Shown: positions 48,000 through 59,162 of the stretch, one piece after another
Layout of the letters: the number at the start of each line of letters is the position of its first letter
Position numbering within the stretch: the stretch's first letter is position 1
NCBI RefSeq assembly: GCF_022179385.1
Contig: NZ_BPQS01000019.1
Span: forward strand, 41,555 to 105,554
Origin: Methylobacterium longum
GTDB lineage: Bacteria > Pseudomonadota > Alphaproteobacteria > Rhizobiales > Beijerinckiaceae
Reading direction: 5' to 3'
DNA length: 64,000 nt
The notes under the pieces: model-generated
What the model was told of the DNA's origin: nothing
The model's input: only the letters and a program-made list of their open reading frames with translations
Databases searched by the model: none
Translations under genes and position numbers: made by a program

Positions 48000-48899
48000 A
48001 TGATCGACTCGGTGATGCTCTGGAACGAGCCCAACAACAAGTCGCACTGGGACCCGGAGATCGACCCCGACTGGTTGCTCTTCGCCGAGATGGTCAAGGA
48101 GGCGGGCCACGCGATCCGGGCGGCGAACCCGGCCCTGACCCGCGTGCTCGGCGGCATCTCGCCGATCGATCCCCTCTTCATCCGCAACATGGAAGAGCGC
48201 GGCGTCCTCGACGCCGTCGACGCCGTGGCGGTTCACGGCTTCCCCCTGGACTGGAACCTGTGGTCGATCCACGACTGGCCAGCCAAGGTCGACGAGATCC
48301 GCGCGGTCACGACCCTTCCGGTCTGGGTCTCGGAGGTCGGCGTCTCGACCTTCGGCGCCGAGGAGGTTCAGGATTGGGGCCTGCGCCGGACCCTGGAGCT
48401 GCTCTCCGGCCGGGCCCCCAGGATCCACTGGTACAGCCTCTACGACCTGCCGCGGGAATGGGAGGCCACCACCCGCCACAAGGAGGCCGAGGGCTCCTCC
48501 TACTACCGGCACTTCCACATGGGCCTGCTGCGCCAGGACGGCACCCCGAAGATCGCCCTCGAGAGCTTCGCCCGCCACACCCCCGAGATCGGCCTGTGCC
48601 AGTGGTTCCACTTCGAGGATCACCGGCTCGACGAGGCCGTGGCGTGGATGCGGCGGCTCGGTGTCCGTCACCTGCGCACCGGCCTGTCCTGGGCCGACAG
48701 CTTTCGCCCCGGCGCCCTCGACTGGTTCGACCGTCAGATGGCCGCGCTGGACGAGTTCGACGTCACCGTCACCTTCTGCTTCACGCCCGAGCACCGGGGC
48801 ATCTCGCCCCATCACACCAGCGCGCCGCTGGTCCGCGCCGAGTTCGCGGAGTTCTGCACCGCCATGGTCCAGCGCTACGCGCCGGGCGCGCCAACATAG
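48000..48899 (+). CDS. Glycosidase-like (clan GH-A) protein, apparently circularly permuted TIM barrel
   Basis: 299 residues. The protein starts almost at its acid/base motif, MLWNEPN with Glu10, normally found after about 130 residues, at the end of strand 4. The nucleophile candidate is Glu112 in LPVWVSEVGV (strand 7), followed by strand 8 (RIHWYSLYDL, 141-150). Residues about 198-295 then read like strands 1-3 of a GH39-like barrel: CQWFHFED, a helix, HLRTGLSWADSFRPG, then VTVTFCFTPEHRG and a helix. The order is thus 4-5-6-7-8-1-2-3. The earliest possible start codon in this frame is 48000. No signal peptide. Substrate unknown; xylosides are plausible from context. Confidence 0.8.
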   Translation: MIDSVMLWNEPNNKSHWDPEIDPDWLLFAEMVKEAGHAIRAANPALTRVLGGISPIDPLFIRNMEERGVLDAVDAVAVHGFPLDWNLWSIHDWPAKVDEIRAVTTLPVWVSEVGVSTFGAEEVQDWGLRRTLELLSGRAPRIHWYSLYDLPREWEATTRHKEAEGSSYYRHFHMGLLRQDGTPKIALESFARHTPEIGLCQWFHFEDHRLDEAVAWMRRLGVRHLRTGLSWADSFRPGALDWFDRQMAALDEFDVTVTFCFTPEHRGISPHHTSAPLVRAEFAEFCTAMVQRYAPGAPT

Positions 48900-49008
48900 A
48901 TTGGCGATCGATCCGGGGACAGCGGCTATCCGTCAACGCGGAGCCGCGGCACGAAGGGTCGCCCGACGCTCCTGACGGTTCGACGCCGCGGGGAGGTGGA
49001 CGCCCGGA

Positions 49009-49668
49009 ATGGTGCAGATCTTCCGTCCGGGTGCCGACACGGTCGCGCGGGTCGTCCTCGCCGCGGTGGCGGTGGTCCCGGTCCTGTCCATGGGCCTCGC
49101 CTACGCGTTCTGGCGGTCGCCCTACGCCACCCAGCAGGACGTGACCCGCGAGCAGCCGGTCCCGTTCAGCCACGAGCACCATGTTGGGGGCCTCGGGATC
49201 GATTGCCGCTACTGCCACACGTCGGTGGAGAAGGCCGCTTTCCCGGGGATCCCGCCCACCGAGACCTGCATGAGCTGCCACTCGCAGATCTGGACCAACG
49301 CGCCGATGCTGGCGCCGGTGCGGACCAGCCTCGCCGAGGGACGTCCGCTCCTGTGGCGCAAGGTCCATACCCTGCCCCACTACGTCTACTTCAACCACTC
49401 CGTTCACGTGGCCAAGGGCGTCGGCTGCACCACCTGCCACGGCGAAGTGCAGACCATGAAGCTGATCCGGCAGGTCGCCCCGCTCACCATGGGCTGGTGC
49501 CTCGACTGCCACCGCGACCCGGCTCCGAACCTTCGCCCCCGCGAGGCGGTGTTCGACATGGACTGGACGCCCCCGCCGGACCAGAGAGCGGCCGGCGCGC
49601 AGCTGGTAAAGGCCTATCACATCAAGAGCCCCGAGCGGCTCAGCGAGTGCTCCATATGCCACCGCTGA
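49009..49668 (+). CDS. actA: ActA, pentaheme cytochrome c of alternative complex III
   Basis: 219 residues, one N-terminal helix (VLAAVAVVPVLSMGLAYAF) and a periplasmic domain with five c-type heme motifs: CRYCH, CMSCH, CTTCH, CLDCH and CSICH. This matches the multiheme ActA subunit that hands electrons from quinol to downstream carriers. First gene of the operon; overlaps actB by 13 bp. Confidence 0.92.
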   Translation: MVQIFRPGADTVARVVLAAVAVVPVLSMGLAYAFWRSPYATQQDVTREQPVPFSHEHHVGGLGIDCRYCHTSVEKAAFPGIPPTETCMSCHSQIWTNAPMLAPVRTSLAEGRPLLWRKVHTLPHYVYFNHSVHVAKGVGCTTCHGEVQTMKLIRQVAPLTMGWCLDCHRDPAPNLRPREAVFDMDWTPPPDQRAAGAQLVKAYHIKSPERLSECSICHR

Positions 49669-52460
49669 GCGTCCCCTCCCGCCGCGAGGCCCTGGGCCTG
49701 CTCTCCGCGGGCATCGCTCTCGGCCTCGGCGCCTGTTCGAAGCCCTCGGAAGAACTCGTGCCCTACGTGGTCGCGCCGGAGCGTCTCCTGCCCGGTGTGC
49801 CGGTACGCTACGCCACTGCCCTGTCGCTCGGCGGCTGGGCGCGGGGCGTCCACGCCATCGCGGTGGACGGGCGGCCGATCAAGATCGAGGGCAACCCGCT
49901 GCACCCGGGCAGCCGGGGCGCCACCGACGTCTTCGCCGAGGCAGCGATCCTCGACCTCTACGATCCGGACCGCTCGCGCACCGTGACCGAGCGGGTGAAC
50001 GGCATCGCCTCCTGGGACATGGTCGGGCGGGCCCTGGCCGTCCCCCTGGCGCAGGCGCGCCGGGCCAAGGGCGAGGGCTTCCGCCTGCTCACCGGGCACG
50101 TCACGTCGCCGACGCTCCTGCACCAGATCGCGTCTCTACTGCAGGCGATGCCGGAGGCGGTCTGGCACGTCCACGAGCCTCTGAACGACGCCGCCGCGTT
50201 GCGCGGCGCGGAGCTCGCCTTCGGCCGTCCCCTGCGGGCGCTGCCGGATCCCGGTCGGGCCGAGACGATTCTCTGCATCGGCGCCGATCCCCTCGGGCCA
50301 AGCCCGGACCAGATCCGGTTCAGCCGTGCCCTCATGGACCGCCGCCGCGACTCGGCGCGGTTCGGCCGGATCTACGTCGCCGAGACCGCGCTGACCCAGA
50401 CCGGCATCAAGGCCGACGCCCGCTATGCCCTTCACCCCCACCACGCGGGCGCCCTCCTGGCCGCCCTGGCCAACCATCTGGGCGCCGCCCTCCCCGCCCC
50501 CGACTTGCCTCCGGAGGCGGCCCGGTTCGCCGCGGCCGCGGCGTCGGATCTGCGCGGAGCCGAGGGCCGCGCCCTGGTCCTCGTCGGCGATGCCCTGCCC
50601 CCGGAACTGCACGCCCTCGGGCACTGGATCAACGGGCGGCTCAAGGCGCCGATCACCTACACCGTCCCGCTCGACGTCGCCGGCGACCGTGCGCCCGCCG
50701 ATCTCGCCACCCTGGCGGCGGATCTCGACGCGGGGGCGGTCTCCTGCCTGGCGATCCTCGATTGCAACCCGGCTCATACGGCGCCCGCCGACCTCGCCTT
50801 CGCGGAGAAGATCGGCCGAGCCGGCTTCTCGCTCCATGCCGGGCTGCACGGCGACGAGACCGCGGGCGCCACGCACTGGCACCTGCCGCTGGCCCACGCG
50901 CTCGAGAGCTGGTCGGACCTGCGCGCGCTGGACGGCACCGCGAGCCTCGTTCAGCCCCTGGTCCGGCCCCTCTACGGCGGCCGCTCGGCCCACGAGATCC
51001 TGTCCTTGCTGGCCGGCGAGCCTGCCACGGCCGGCTACGACATCGTCCGGGCGACGTGGCACGATCAGGGCGGCGGCAATTTCGAGGGCTGGTGGCGCCG
51101 GGCGCTCCACGATGGGGTGATCCCAGACAGCGCCGCTGCGCCGGTCGAGCCCGGCGCAGCGCGGCTGCCATCCCTGCCGGCGTCCCCGAATGCCGGCTTC
51201 GCGATCGAGCTGCGCGCCGATCCCTGCCTGTACGACGGCCGCTACGCCAACAATGCGTGGCTGCAGGAATGCCCGAAGCCGGTCTCCAAGCAGGTCTGGG
51301 GCAACGCCCTGGCGCTGTCTGAGGGCGAGGCGGCGCGCCGCGGGCTCAAGGCCGGCGACGTCGTCACGCTCGGGCTGGGAGGGCGGCAGGTCGAGGTGCT
51401 GGTGGCGGTGGAATCCGGCGTCGCCGAGGGGGCCGGCGCCCTGACCCTCGGCTACGGCCGCCCCCGGGCCGGGGCCATCGGCAACGGCGTCGGTGCGGAC
51501 GGCTACAGCCTCGCCACCACGGCGGCCCCGCGGCTGCTGTCCGGCGTGAACCTCGCGAAGACCGATCGGCGGGGCAACGTGCTGCGCACCCAGACCTACA
51601 CGCAGATCGAGGGCGAGACGAGGAAGCTCTTCCGGCAGATCGCCTTGGTTGATCTTGCCCAGGCAGCGCCCAAAGGCAGCGGCGCCGGCCAGCCGAGCCT
51701 GCTGGACCCCTGGAGGGGCGACGCCGACGGCCATGCCTGGGCCATGGTGATCGACACGCACGCCTGCATCGGCTGCAACGCCTGCGTCGTCGCCTGCCAG
51801 TCCGAGAACAACGTGCCGGTCGTCGGGCCGGAGGAGATCGCCCGGGGCCGGATGATGCACTGGCTGCGGGTCGACCTCTACGATTCCGGCACGCCCGACG
51901 CGGTGCGGGCGGGCTTCCAGCCGGTGCCGTGCATGCATTGCGAGCACGCGCCCTGCGAACCGGTCTGCCCGGTGGCGGCCTCGGTCCATGACGGCGAGGG
52001 GCTGAACCTCCAAGTCTACAATCGCTGTGTCGGGACGCGCTTCTGCGAGGCGAACTGCCCCTACAAGGTTCGGCGCTTCAACTTCTTCGGCTATGCCGAC
52101 GGGCAGCCTTACGCCACCATGGGCGCCGAGAGCATCAAGGCGCAGCACAACCCGAACGTCACGGTCCGGGCCCGCGGCGTGATGGAGAAGTGCACCTACT
52201 GCATCCAGCGGATCGCCAACGAGCGCCAAGCCTCCGAGCGCGACGGGCGGCCCATGGATCCGGTCGTCACCGCCTGCCAGTCCGCCTGCCCGACCAGGGC
52301 GATCACCTTCGGCGACCTCGCGAAGTCGGGCGACCCGATCCTGGCCCTGCGCCGGGACCCCCGGCACTACGCGCTGATGGAGGAACTGAACACGCGGCCG
52401 CGCACCACCTACCTCGCCGACCTGCACGCCCCGAACCCCGACCTCGGGGGCCGGACATGA
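49656..52460 (+). CDS. actB: ActB, molybdopterin-like and Fe-S protein of alternative complex III
   Basis: 934 residues from the ATG at 49656. A twin-arginine signal [20 protein letters not shown] ends in a lipobox-like Cys27, so export and lipidation are plausible. The first about 650 residues are an oxidoreductase-fold domain without a visible Mo ligand. The C-terminal part carries 4Fe-4S motifs [45 protein letters not shown] and CTYCIQRI...[11 protein letters not shown]. Confidence 0.94.
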   Translation: MPPLSVPSRREALGLLSAGIALGLGACSKPSEELVPYVVAPERLLPGVPVRYATALSLGGWARGVHAIAVDGRPIKIEGNPLHPGSRGATDVFAEAAILDLYDPDRSRTVTERVNGIASWDMVGRALAVPLAQARRAKGEGFRLLTGHVTSPTLLHQIASLLQAMPEAVWHVHEPLNDAAALRGAELAFGRPLRALPDPGRAETILCIGADPLGPSPDQIRFSRALMDRRRDSARFGRIYVAETALTQTGIKADARYALHPHHAGALLAALANHLGAALPAPDLPPEAARFAAAAASDLRGAEGRALVLVGDALPPELHALGHWINGRLKAPITYTVPLDVAGDRAPADLATLAADLDAGAVSCLAILDCNPAHTAPADLAFAEKIGRAGFSLHAGLHGDETAGATHWHLPLAHALESWSDLRALDGTASLVQPLVRPLYGGRSAHEILSLLAGEPATAGYDIVRATWHDQGGGNFEGWWRRALHDGVIPDSAAAPVEPGAARLPSLPASPNAGFAIELRADPCLYDGRYANNAWLQECPKPVSKQVWGNALALSEGEAARRGLKAGDVVTLGLGGRQVEVLVAVESGVAEGAGALTLGYGRPRAGAIGNGVGADGYSLATTAAPRLLSGVNLAKTDRRGNVLRTQTYTQIEGETRKLFRQIALVDLAQAAPKGSGAGQPSLLDPWRGDADGHAWAMVIDTHACIGCNACVVACQSENNVPVVGPEEIARGRMMHWLRVDLYDSGTPDAVRAGFQPVPCMHCEHAPCEPVCPVAASVHDGEGLNLQVYNRCVGTRFCEANCPYKVRRFNFFGYADGQPYATMGAESIKAQHNPNVTVRARGVMEKCTYCIQRIANERQASERDGRPMDPVVTACQSACPTRAITFGDLAKSGDPILALRRDPRHYALMEELNTRPRTTYLADLHAPNPDLGGRT

Positions 52461-53815
52461 CCGGAGGCGCGCAGGCCCCTCGCTGGATCGTTCCGGCGCA
52501 GCTCAGCCACGGCGCGATCTCGGCGGCGATCGCCGACCCGATCCAGAAGCGCGGCCCCGGCAGGCTCTGGTTCTACGCCCTGCTCGCCACCCTGCCCTTC
52601 GTGCTGGTGACCCTCGGGGCGATCGGCGCGGTGCTCACCGTCGGGATCGGGCTCTCGGGGGTGAACACCACCGTGGTCTGGGGCTTCTCCATCGCCAACT
52701 ACGTCTGGTGGATCGGCATCGGCAATGCCGGCACGCTGATCTCATCGATGCTGCTGCTCACGCGCCAGCGCTGGCGCGCCTCGATCAACCGCTTCGCCGA
52801 GGCGATGACCCTGTTCGCCGCCGGGATCGCCGGGATCTTCCCGATCATCCATCTCGGGCGGCCGCTCTACGCCTACTGGCTGGCGCCCTACCCCAACACC
52901 ATGGAGCTCTGGCCGCAATGGCGCTCGGCCCTGGTGTGGGATTTCTGGGCGATCCTCAGCTACATCCTGTTCTCGGCCCTGTTCTGGTTCACTGGCCTCC
53001 TGCCCGACCTCGCCACGATGCGCGACCGGGCCACCACCCGGGCCGGGCAGGTCATCTACGGCGCCCTCGCCCTCGGCTGGCGCAACTCCGCCCGGCACTG
53101 GCAGGTCTACGAGACCTATCACAAGACCATGGCGGCGCTCGCGGTGCCGCTGGTCTGCTCGGTCCACTCCATCGTCGGCCTCGACTTCGCGGCGAGCCTG
53201 ATGCCCGGCTGGCAGGAGAGCATTTTCCCCCCCTACTTCGTCGTCGGCGCGATGTATTCCGGCTTCGCGATGGTTGTGGTGATCGCGATCTTCATCCGCT
53301 GGGGCCTGAACCTCCAGGCGGTGATCACGCCGGCCCATTTCGACGTCATGGGCAAGGTCATGCTGTTCGCCAGCGTGGTCATGACCCTGTCCTACGCCAC
53401 CGAGTGGTTCATGGCCTGGTACGGCGGCGAGCCTGCCGACCGCGATGTCGTGCGCTACTTCTTCGTGGGCGATTATCGCTGGCTGTATTACGCCCTGATC
53501 GCCTGCAACTGCGTCGTGCCGCAGGCCCTGTGGTTCCCGTTCGCGCGGCGCAACCTCTGGGTGCTCGCCGGGATCTCGGTGGTCATCAACATCGGGATGT
53601 GGTTCGAGCGTATCCTGATCGTGTGGAACACGCTCTCGCACGGCCACGCCATGAGCCTGTGGCGGACCTATCACACGAGCCTCTACGACCTCGCGATCCT
53701 GTTCGGGCCGCTCGGCCTGTTCGTGCTCGGGTTCCTCGTGCTGGTGCGGATCCTACCCGTCATCTCGATGCACGAGGTCCGGCAGATCAGCCACGACGAG
53801 GGGGCTGCCGCATGA
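52457..53815 (+). CDS. actC: ActC, NrfD-like quinol-binding membrane subunit
   Basis: 452 residues from the ATG at 52457, overlapping actB by ATGA. About ten helices with VNTTVVWGFSIANYVWWIGI and WRNSARHWQVYETYHKTMAA, which match the NrfD-family ActC quinol oxidation subunit. Adjacent to ActB it delivers electrons from quinol to the Fe-S chain. Confidence 0.94.
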   Translation: MTGGAQAPRWIVPAQLSHGAISAAIADPIQKRGPGRLWFYALLATLPFVLVTLGAIGAVLTVGIGLSGVNTTVVWGFSIANYVWWIGIGNAGTLISSMLLLTRQRWRASINRFAEAMTLFAAGIAGIFPIIHLGRPLYAYWLAPYPNTMELWPQWRSALVWDFWAILSYILFSALFWFTGLLPDLATMRDRATTRAGQVIYGALALGWRNSARHWQVYETYHKTMAALAVPLVCSVHSIVGLDFAASLMPGWQESIFPPYFVVGAMYSGFAMVVVIAIFIRWGLNLQAVITPAHFDVMGKVMLFASVVMTLSYATEWFMAWYGGEPADRDVVRYFFVGDYRWLYYALIACNCVVPQALWFPFARRNLWVLAGISVVINIGMWFERILIVWNTLSHGHAMSLWRTYHTSLYDLAILFGPLGLFVLGFLVLVRILPVISMHEVRQISHDEGAAA

Positions 53816-54339
53816 GCAGGCCGTCCACCAAGCCGCTGCTGGCCGAGTTCGAGACCCCCGACGCGCTGGTGCGGGCCCTGCGGCTCGCCCGGGCCGACGG
53901 CCACCGCCTGCTCGACGCCTTCACGCCCTTCCCGCTCGAGGAGCTGTCGGGCGCCCTCGAACCCGCGCGCAACCCGGTGCGGCCCGTCATGGCTCTGGCG
54001 GGCTTCGGGGCGGCGGCCGCGATGTACGGGCTGCAATGGTACAGCGCGGTCTACGCCTACCCGCTGAATTCCGGCGGCCGGCCGCTCCATTCCTGGCCGG
54101 TCTTCACCCTGGTGCCGTTCGAGTTCGGCGTGCTGGCGGCGGCCGTCGCGGGCTTCGCCGCGATGCTCTGGTCCTGCGGCCTGCCGCGGCTCAACCACCC
54201 GGTCCACGACATGCCGCAGTTCGAGCGGGCGAGCCAGGATCGCTTCCTGCTCCTCGTGGCGCCGAAGGACGCGCCTGCGCCCCTGCGCCGGCGTCTGGAG
54301 GAGGCCGGCGCGCTGCTCGTCTCGGAGATGCACGGATGA
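53812..54339 (+). CDS. actD: ActD, DUF3341 membrane subunit
   Basis: 175 residues from the ATG at 53812. The N-terminal cytosolic part AEFETPDALVRALRLARADG, then two helices (ALAGFGAAAAMYGLQWYSAV, VLAAAVAGFAAMLWSC) and HDMPQFERASQDRFLLLV are typical of ActD. Structural subunit; overlaps both neighbours by 4 bp. Confidence 0.9.
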   Translation: MSRPSTKPLLAEFETPDALVRALRLARADGHRLLDAFTPFPLEELSGALEPARNPVRPVMALAGFGAAAAMYGLQWYSAVYAYPLNSGGRPLHSWPVFTLVPFEFGVLAAAVAGFAAMLWSCGLPRLNHPVHDMPQFERASQDRFLLLVAPKDAPAPLRRRLEEAGALLVSEMHG

Positions 54340-54863
54340 GGCGCGCGCTCCTCCTCGCCGCCCTCCCGGCCCTCTGCCTGACGGCCTGCGACGACCAATC
54401 GATGCGGGTACAGAACCGCTACGAGGTCTACGGCACGGCGCCGCTCTTCCCGGGCGGCGCCGAGACGCAGACGCCGCCGGCCGGAACCGTCGCGCAGGGC
54501 GATGCCGCCTATGATGCCGGCCTCGACACGCCGCCGCACCTCGACGCAGCCCTGCTCGCCCGCGGCAAGGAACGCTACGAGGCGATCTGCACCCCCTGCC
54601 ACGGTTATTCAGGCCACGGCGACGGCATGGTCGTGCAGCGCGGCTTCCCGCCGCCGCCCTCCTACCACGAGGACCGCCTGCGGGCGGCGCCCGCCCGGTA
54701 CTTCGTCGACGTGATCACCAGGGGCTACGGCGTGATGTACCCCTACGCGGCCCGGGTTGCCCCCCGGGACCGCTGGGCGATCGCCGCCTACATCCGGGCG
54801 CTTCAGCTCTCGCAAGGCGCGCGGGTCGCGGACGTCCCCGGTCTCGCAGAGCAGCTGCCATGA
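54336..54863 (+). CDS. actE: ActE, lipoprotein monoheme cytochrome c
   Basis: 175 residues. A lipoprotein signal LLLAALPALCLTACDD precedes Cys19, and the heme motif is CTPCHGYSGHGDG, with the methionine ligand probably in YGVMYPYAARV. It is the mobile electron exit of alternative complex III, likely feeding the caa3 oxidase downstream. Confidence 0.92.
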   Translation: MRRALLLAALPALCLTACDDQSMRVQNRYEVYGTAPLFPGGAETQTPPAGTVAQGDAAYDAGLDTPPHLDAALLARGKERYEAICTPCHGYSGHGDGMVVQRGFPPPPSYHEDRLRAAPARYFVDVITRGYGVMYPYAARVAPRDRWAIAAYIRALQLSQGARVADVPGLAEQLP

Positions 54864-55837
54864 TGGCGAATCTCGCCCGCGGCTGGCTCGTCGCTTGGCT
54901 GGTCTGGAGCGCGGTTCCCGTGGGCAGCCTCGTTCTGATGCTGATCCACCGGGTGACCGGTGGCCGCTGGGGCGAGGCCCTGGCGCCCGCCCTGCGTCCG
55001 GCCGCCGGCCTGATACCGCTGGCCGCCCTGGCCTTCCTCGGCGTGGCGCTCAGTCTCCCCGCCCTGTATCCCTGGGCCGCCGACCCCGGCACGGTGAAGC
55101 CGGGGGTCGCCGAACTCTACCTCGACCCGGCCCTGTTCGACCTGCGGGCCGCGGTGACGCTCGTCGGCTGGTCGGTCCTCGCGCTGCTGTGCCTCGCGGG
55201 CCGCTGTTCCCCCCTCGCGGCGGCATTGGGCCTGAGCTTCTACGGGCTCACCATCAGCCTCGTGGCGGTGGACTGGATCCTCTCGGTGGAGCCGCACTTC
55301 ACCTCATCGGCCTTCGCGGCCAACGTCGCGTTCCACCAGATCCTGGCGGCGCTCGCCTGGGCGGCGCTCGCGAGCCCGCCGGGGCTCGACGCGGAGCGCG
55401 CCGCCGACCTGGCCGGTCTGATCCTCGCGACCCTTCTGGGCGTCCTCTACCTGAGCCTGATGTCCTACATCGTCGCGTGGTACGGCGACCTGCCTGAGAA
55501 GTCGGTCTGGTACCTGAGGCGCGGAACCGGCCCCTGGATCGCGGTGCTCCTCGCGGCGCTCGCCGCCGGCGGGCTCCTGCCCTTCGCGGCCCTGCTGTTC
55601 GGGCGGATCCGGCGGAGCGTCGCGTCCCTGCGGGTGGTCGGTCTCCTCACCCTGATCGGCGTGGCCCTGCACCTCGCGTGGTACGTGCTGCCCGCCTACG
55701 AGGCCGGCGCGGGTCCGGCTGCCGCCTGGGCTGCCCTGTGCGCCGCGCTGCTGGCCCTGCTGTCGGCGCCGGTGGGTCGCCAGATCACCCGCCGCCTCGC
55801 CCGGATCCGGGCCGCCGGGAGGCCGCGCCATACCTGA
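54860..55837 (+). CDS. actF: ActF, second NrfD-like/quinol-associated membrane subunit
   Basis: 325 residues with about ten hydrophobic segments and the conserved DWILSVEPHFTSSAFAAN motif, followed by LSLMSYIVAWYGDLPEKSVW, which fit ActF. Overlaps actE by ATGA. The ActG/ActH genes known in some species are not present. Confidence 0.87.
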   Translation: MMANLARGWLVAWLVWSAVPVGSLVLMLIHRVTGGRWGEALAPALRPAAGLIPLAALAFLGVALSLPALYPWAADPGTVKPGVAELYLDPALFDLRAAVTLVGWSVLALLCLAGRCSPLAAALGLSFYGLTISLVAVDWILSVEPHFTSSAFAANVAFHQILAALAWAALASPPGLDAERAADLAGLILATLLGVLYLSLMSYIVAWYGDLPEKSVWYLRRGTGPWIAVLLAALAAGGLLPFAALLFGRIRRSVASLRVVGLLTLIGVALHLAWYVLPAYEAGAGPAAAWAALCAALLALLSAPVGRQITRRLARIRAAGRPRHT

Positions 55838-55850
55838 TCAGCCCTCCCCC

Positions 55851-56363
55851 GTGGCCGATGGCCAGCTTCATACCGGCGTTCACGACGACGCCGTGGGCCA
55901 CGCCCGTCCCGGCACGGAGGCGCCCGCCCTGGCGCTGCGCCCGGTGCTGCTCACCGGCCTGTTCATCGTCGTCTTCGTGGGCGCGACGCTCGCGGGCCTG
56001 CGCCTCTACTACACGCTGACCGTCGACCTGCCGCTGATGCGGCCACCCCGCACCTTCGCGCAGCCGCAGCTCCAGCGGGCGCCCGCGAGCGACCTCGCCG
56101 CCCTCCTCCGGGATCAGAAGGCGCGGCTCTCCGGCTACGCCTGGGTCGACCGGGACAAGGGCATCGCCCGGATTCCGGTCGCGGCGGCGATGGCCCGGCT
56201 GGCCGCGGAGGGCGATGCCGGGTTCGCTGCGCCCGCCCAGCCCGAGCAGGTGCCGCCCCTCGGCAGCCGCGGCGGCGCGTCGAGCACCGTGATGTCGCCG
56301 GACGGGCAACCCGGCACCGTGCAACGCGCCGCCTCCGAGGTGGGGCGCCGATGGGATCGCTGA
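55851..56363 (+). CDS. Single-helix membrane protein between actF and cox subunit II
   Basis: 170 residues from GTG at 55851, one helix (PVLLTGLFIVVFVGATLAGL) near residues 32-50 and an outside domain with LLRDQKARLSGYAWVDRDKG and IARIPVAAAM. The WVDRxxGxxRIPxxxAM pattern is one I associate with small proteins next to cytochrome oxidase clusters, and its role is unknown. It overlaps the next gene by 13 bp; disordered C-terminal third. Confidence 0.75.
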   Translation: MADGQLHTGVHDDAVGHARPGTEAPALALRPVLLTGLFIVVFVGATLAGLRLYYTLTVDLPLMRPPRTFAQPQLQRAPASDLAALLRDQKARLSGYAWVDRDKGIARIPVAAAMARLAAEGDAGFAAPAQPEQVPPLGSRGGASSTVMSPDGQPGTVQRAASEVGRRWDR

Positions 56364-57430
56364 TGCCCGCCTGGCTGATGCCGGTCGCCGCCTCCACACA
56401 CGCCGCCAAGGTCGACCGGATCTTCATCGGCCTCACTCTTGTCTCGGCGGCCATCGTGCTCCTCGTGGTCGGCCTCGTGGTCACCTTCGCGATCCGCTTC
56501 CGCCGGGGCTCGAACGCCGACCGGGGGCCGCTCCCCGAGGTGGTCTCCCGGGAATTCGAGATCGGTTGGACCGCCGCCACCCTGTTCGTCTTCGTCTTCA
56601 TCTTCTGGTGGGCCGCCTCGGCCGAGATCGGCGCCTTCTCGCCGCCGAAGGACGCCCTGGAGGTCCACGTCGTCGGCAAGCAGTGGATGTGGAAGACGCA
56701 GGCCTCGAACGGCGCCCGCGAGATCAACGAGCTGCACGTGCCGGTGGGCGTGCCGGTGCGCCTGGTCCTGACCTCGCAGGACGTGATCCATTCCTTCTAC
56801 ATCCCGGCCTTCCGGCTGAAGCGCGACGCCGTGCCGGACCAGACCACCGAGGCGTGGTTCCAGGCGACGAAGACCGGCACCTTCCAGCTCATGTGCACCG
56901 AGTATTGCGGCACCGACCATGCCCGCATGCTCGGCCGGGTGATCGTCATGGAGCCGCAGGACTACGCGGCCTGGCTCTCGGCCCAGCCCGAGGGCGACGA
57001 CCTCGCCCACCAGGGCGAACGTCTGTTCTCCGAGAAGGGCTGCTCGGGCTGCCACGCGCCGGGCTCGACGGTCCATGCCCCGAACCTCGCCGGCATCTGG
57101 GGGCAGGCCGTGCAGCTCGACGGCGGCAAACTCGCCACGGTCGATGCCGCTTACGTGCGCGACTCGATCCTCCAGCCGAAGCGCGACGTCGTGGCGGGCT
57201 ACGCCCCGGTCATGCCGAGCTACGAGAGGCTGCTCTCGGACGGCGAGATCCAGGAACTGACCGCCTATATCCGCTCGCTGGGCGCGGGGCCGCGGGAGGT
57301 CCGCACGCCGGGCGTGCCGCCGCTGTCGTCGCGCGTGCCGGGTGCCCAGTCCGAGCGCAGCCCCGCCATGGTGCCGGGCGCCCCCGTCGCCGACACGCCC
57401 TCCCCCGCCGGCCCCGTGGTGCGGCCGTGA
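56351..57430 (+). CDS. ctaC: Cytochrome c oxidase subunit II with fused cytochrome c (caa3 type)
   Basis: 359 residues. Two membrane helices (IGLTLVSAAIVLLVVGLVVT and ATLFVFVFIFWWAAS), the CuA centre in CTEYCGTDHARM with QWMWK before it, and a C-terminal cytochrome c domain with CSGCH near residue 227 and the probable methionine ligand in PVMPSYERLL. The fusion marks a caa3-type oxidase. Confidence 0.95.
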   Translation: MGSLMPAWLMPVAASTHAAKVDRIFIGLTLVSAAIVLLVVGLVVTFAIRFRRGSNADRGPLPEVVSREFEIGWTAATLFVFVFIFWWAASAEIGAFSPPKDALEVHVVGKQWMWKTQASNGAREINELHVPVGVPVRLVLTSQDVIHSFYIPAFRLKRDAVPDQTTEAWFQATKTGTFQLMCTEYCGTDHARMLGRVIVMEPQDYAAWLSAQPEGDDLAHQGERLFSEKGCSGCHAPGSTVHAPNLAGIWGQAVQLDGGKLATVDAAYVRDSILQPKRDVVAGYAPVMPSYERLLSDGEIQELTAYIRSLGAGPREVRTPGVPPLSSRVPGAQSERSPAMVPGAPVADTPSPAGPVVRP

Positions 57431-57464
57431 CCTCCGCACCAGCATCCCGAACCGGAGTGCCCGC

Positions 57465-59158
<1,694 letters not shown>

Positions 59159-59162
<4 letters not shown>

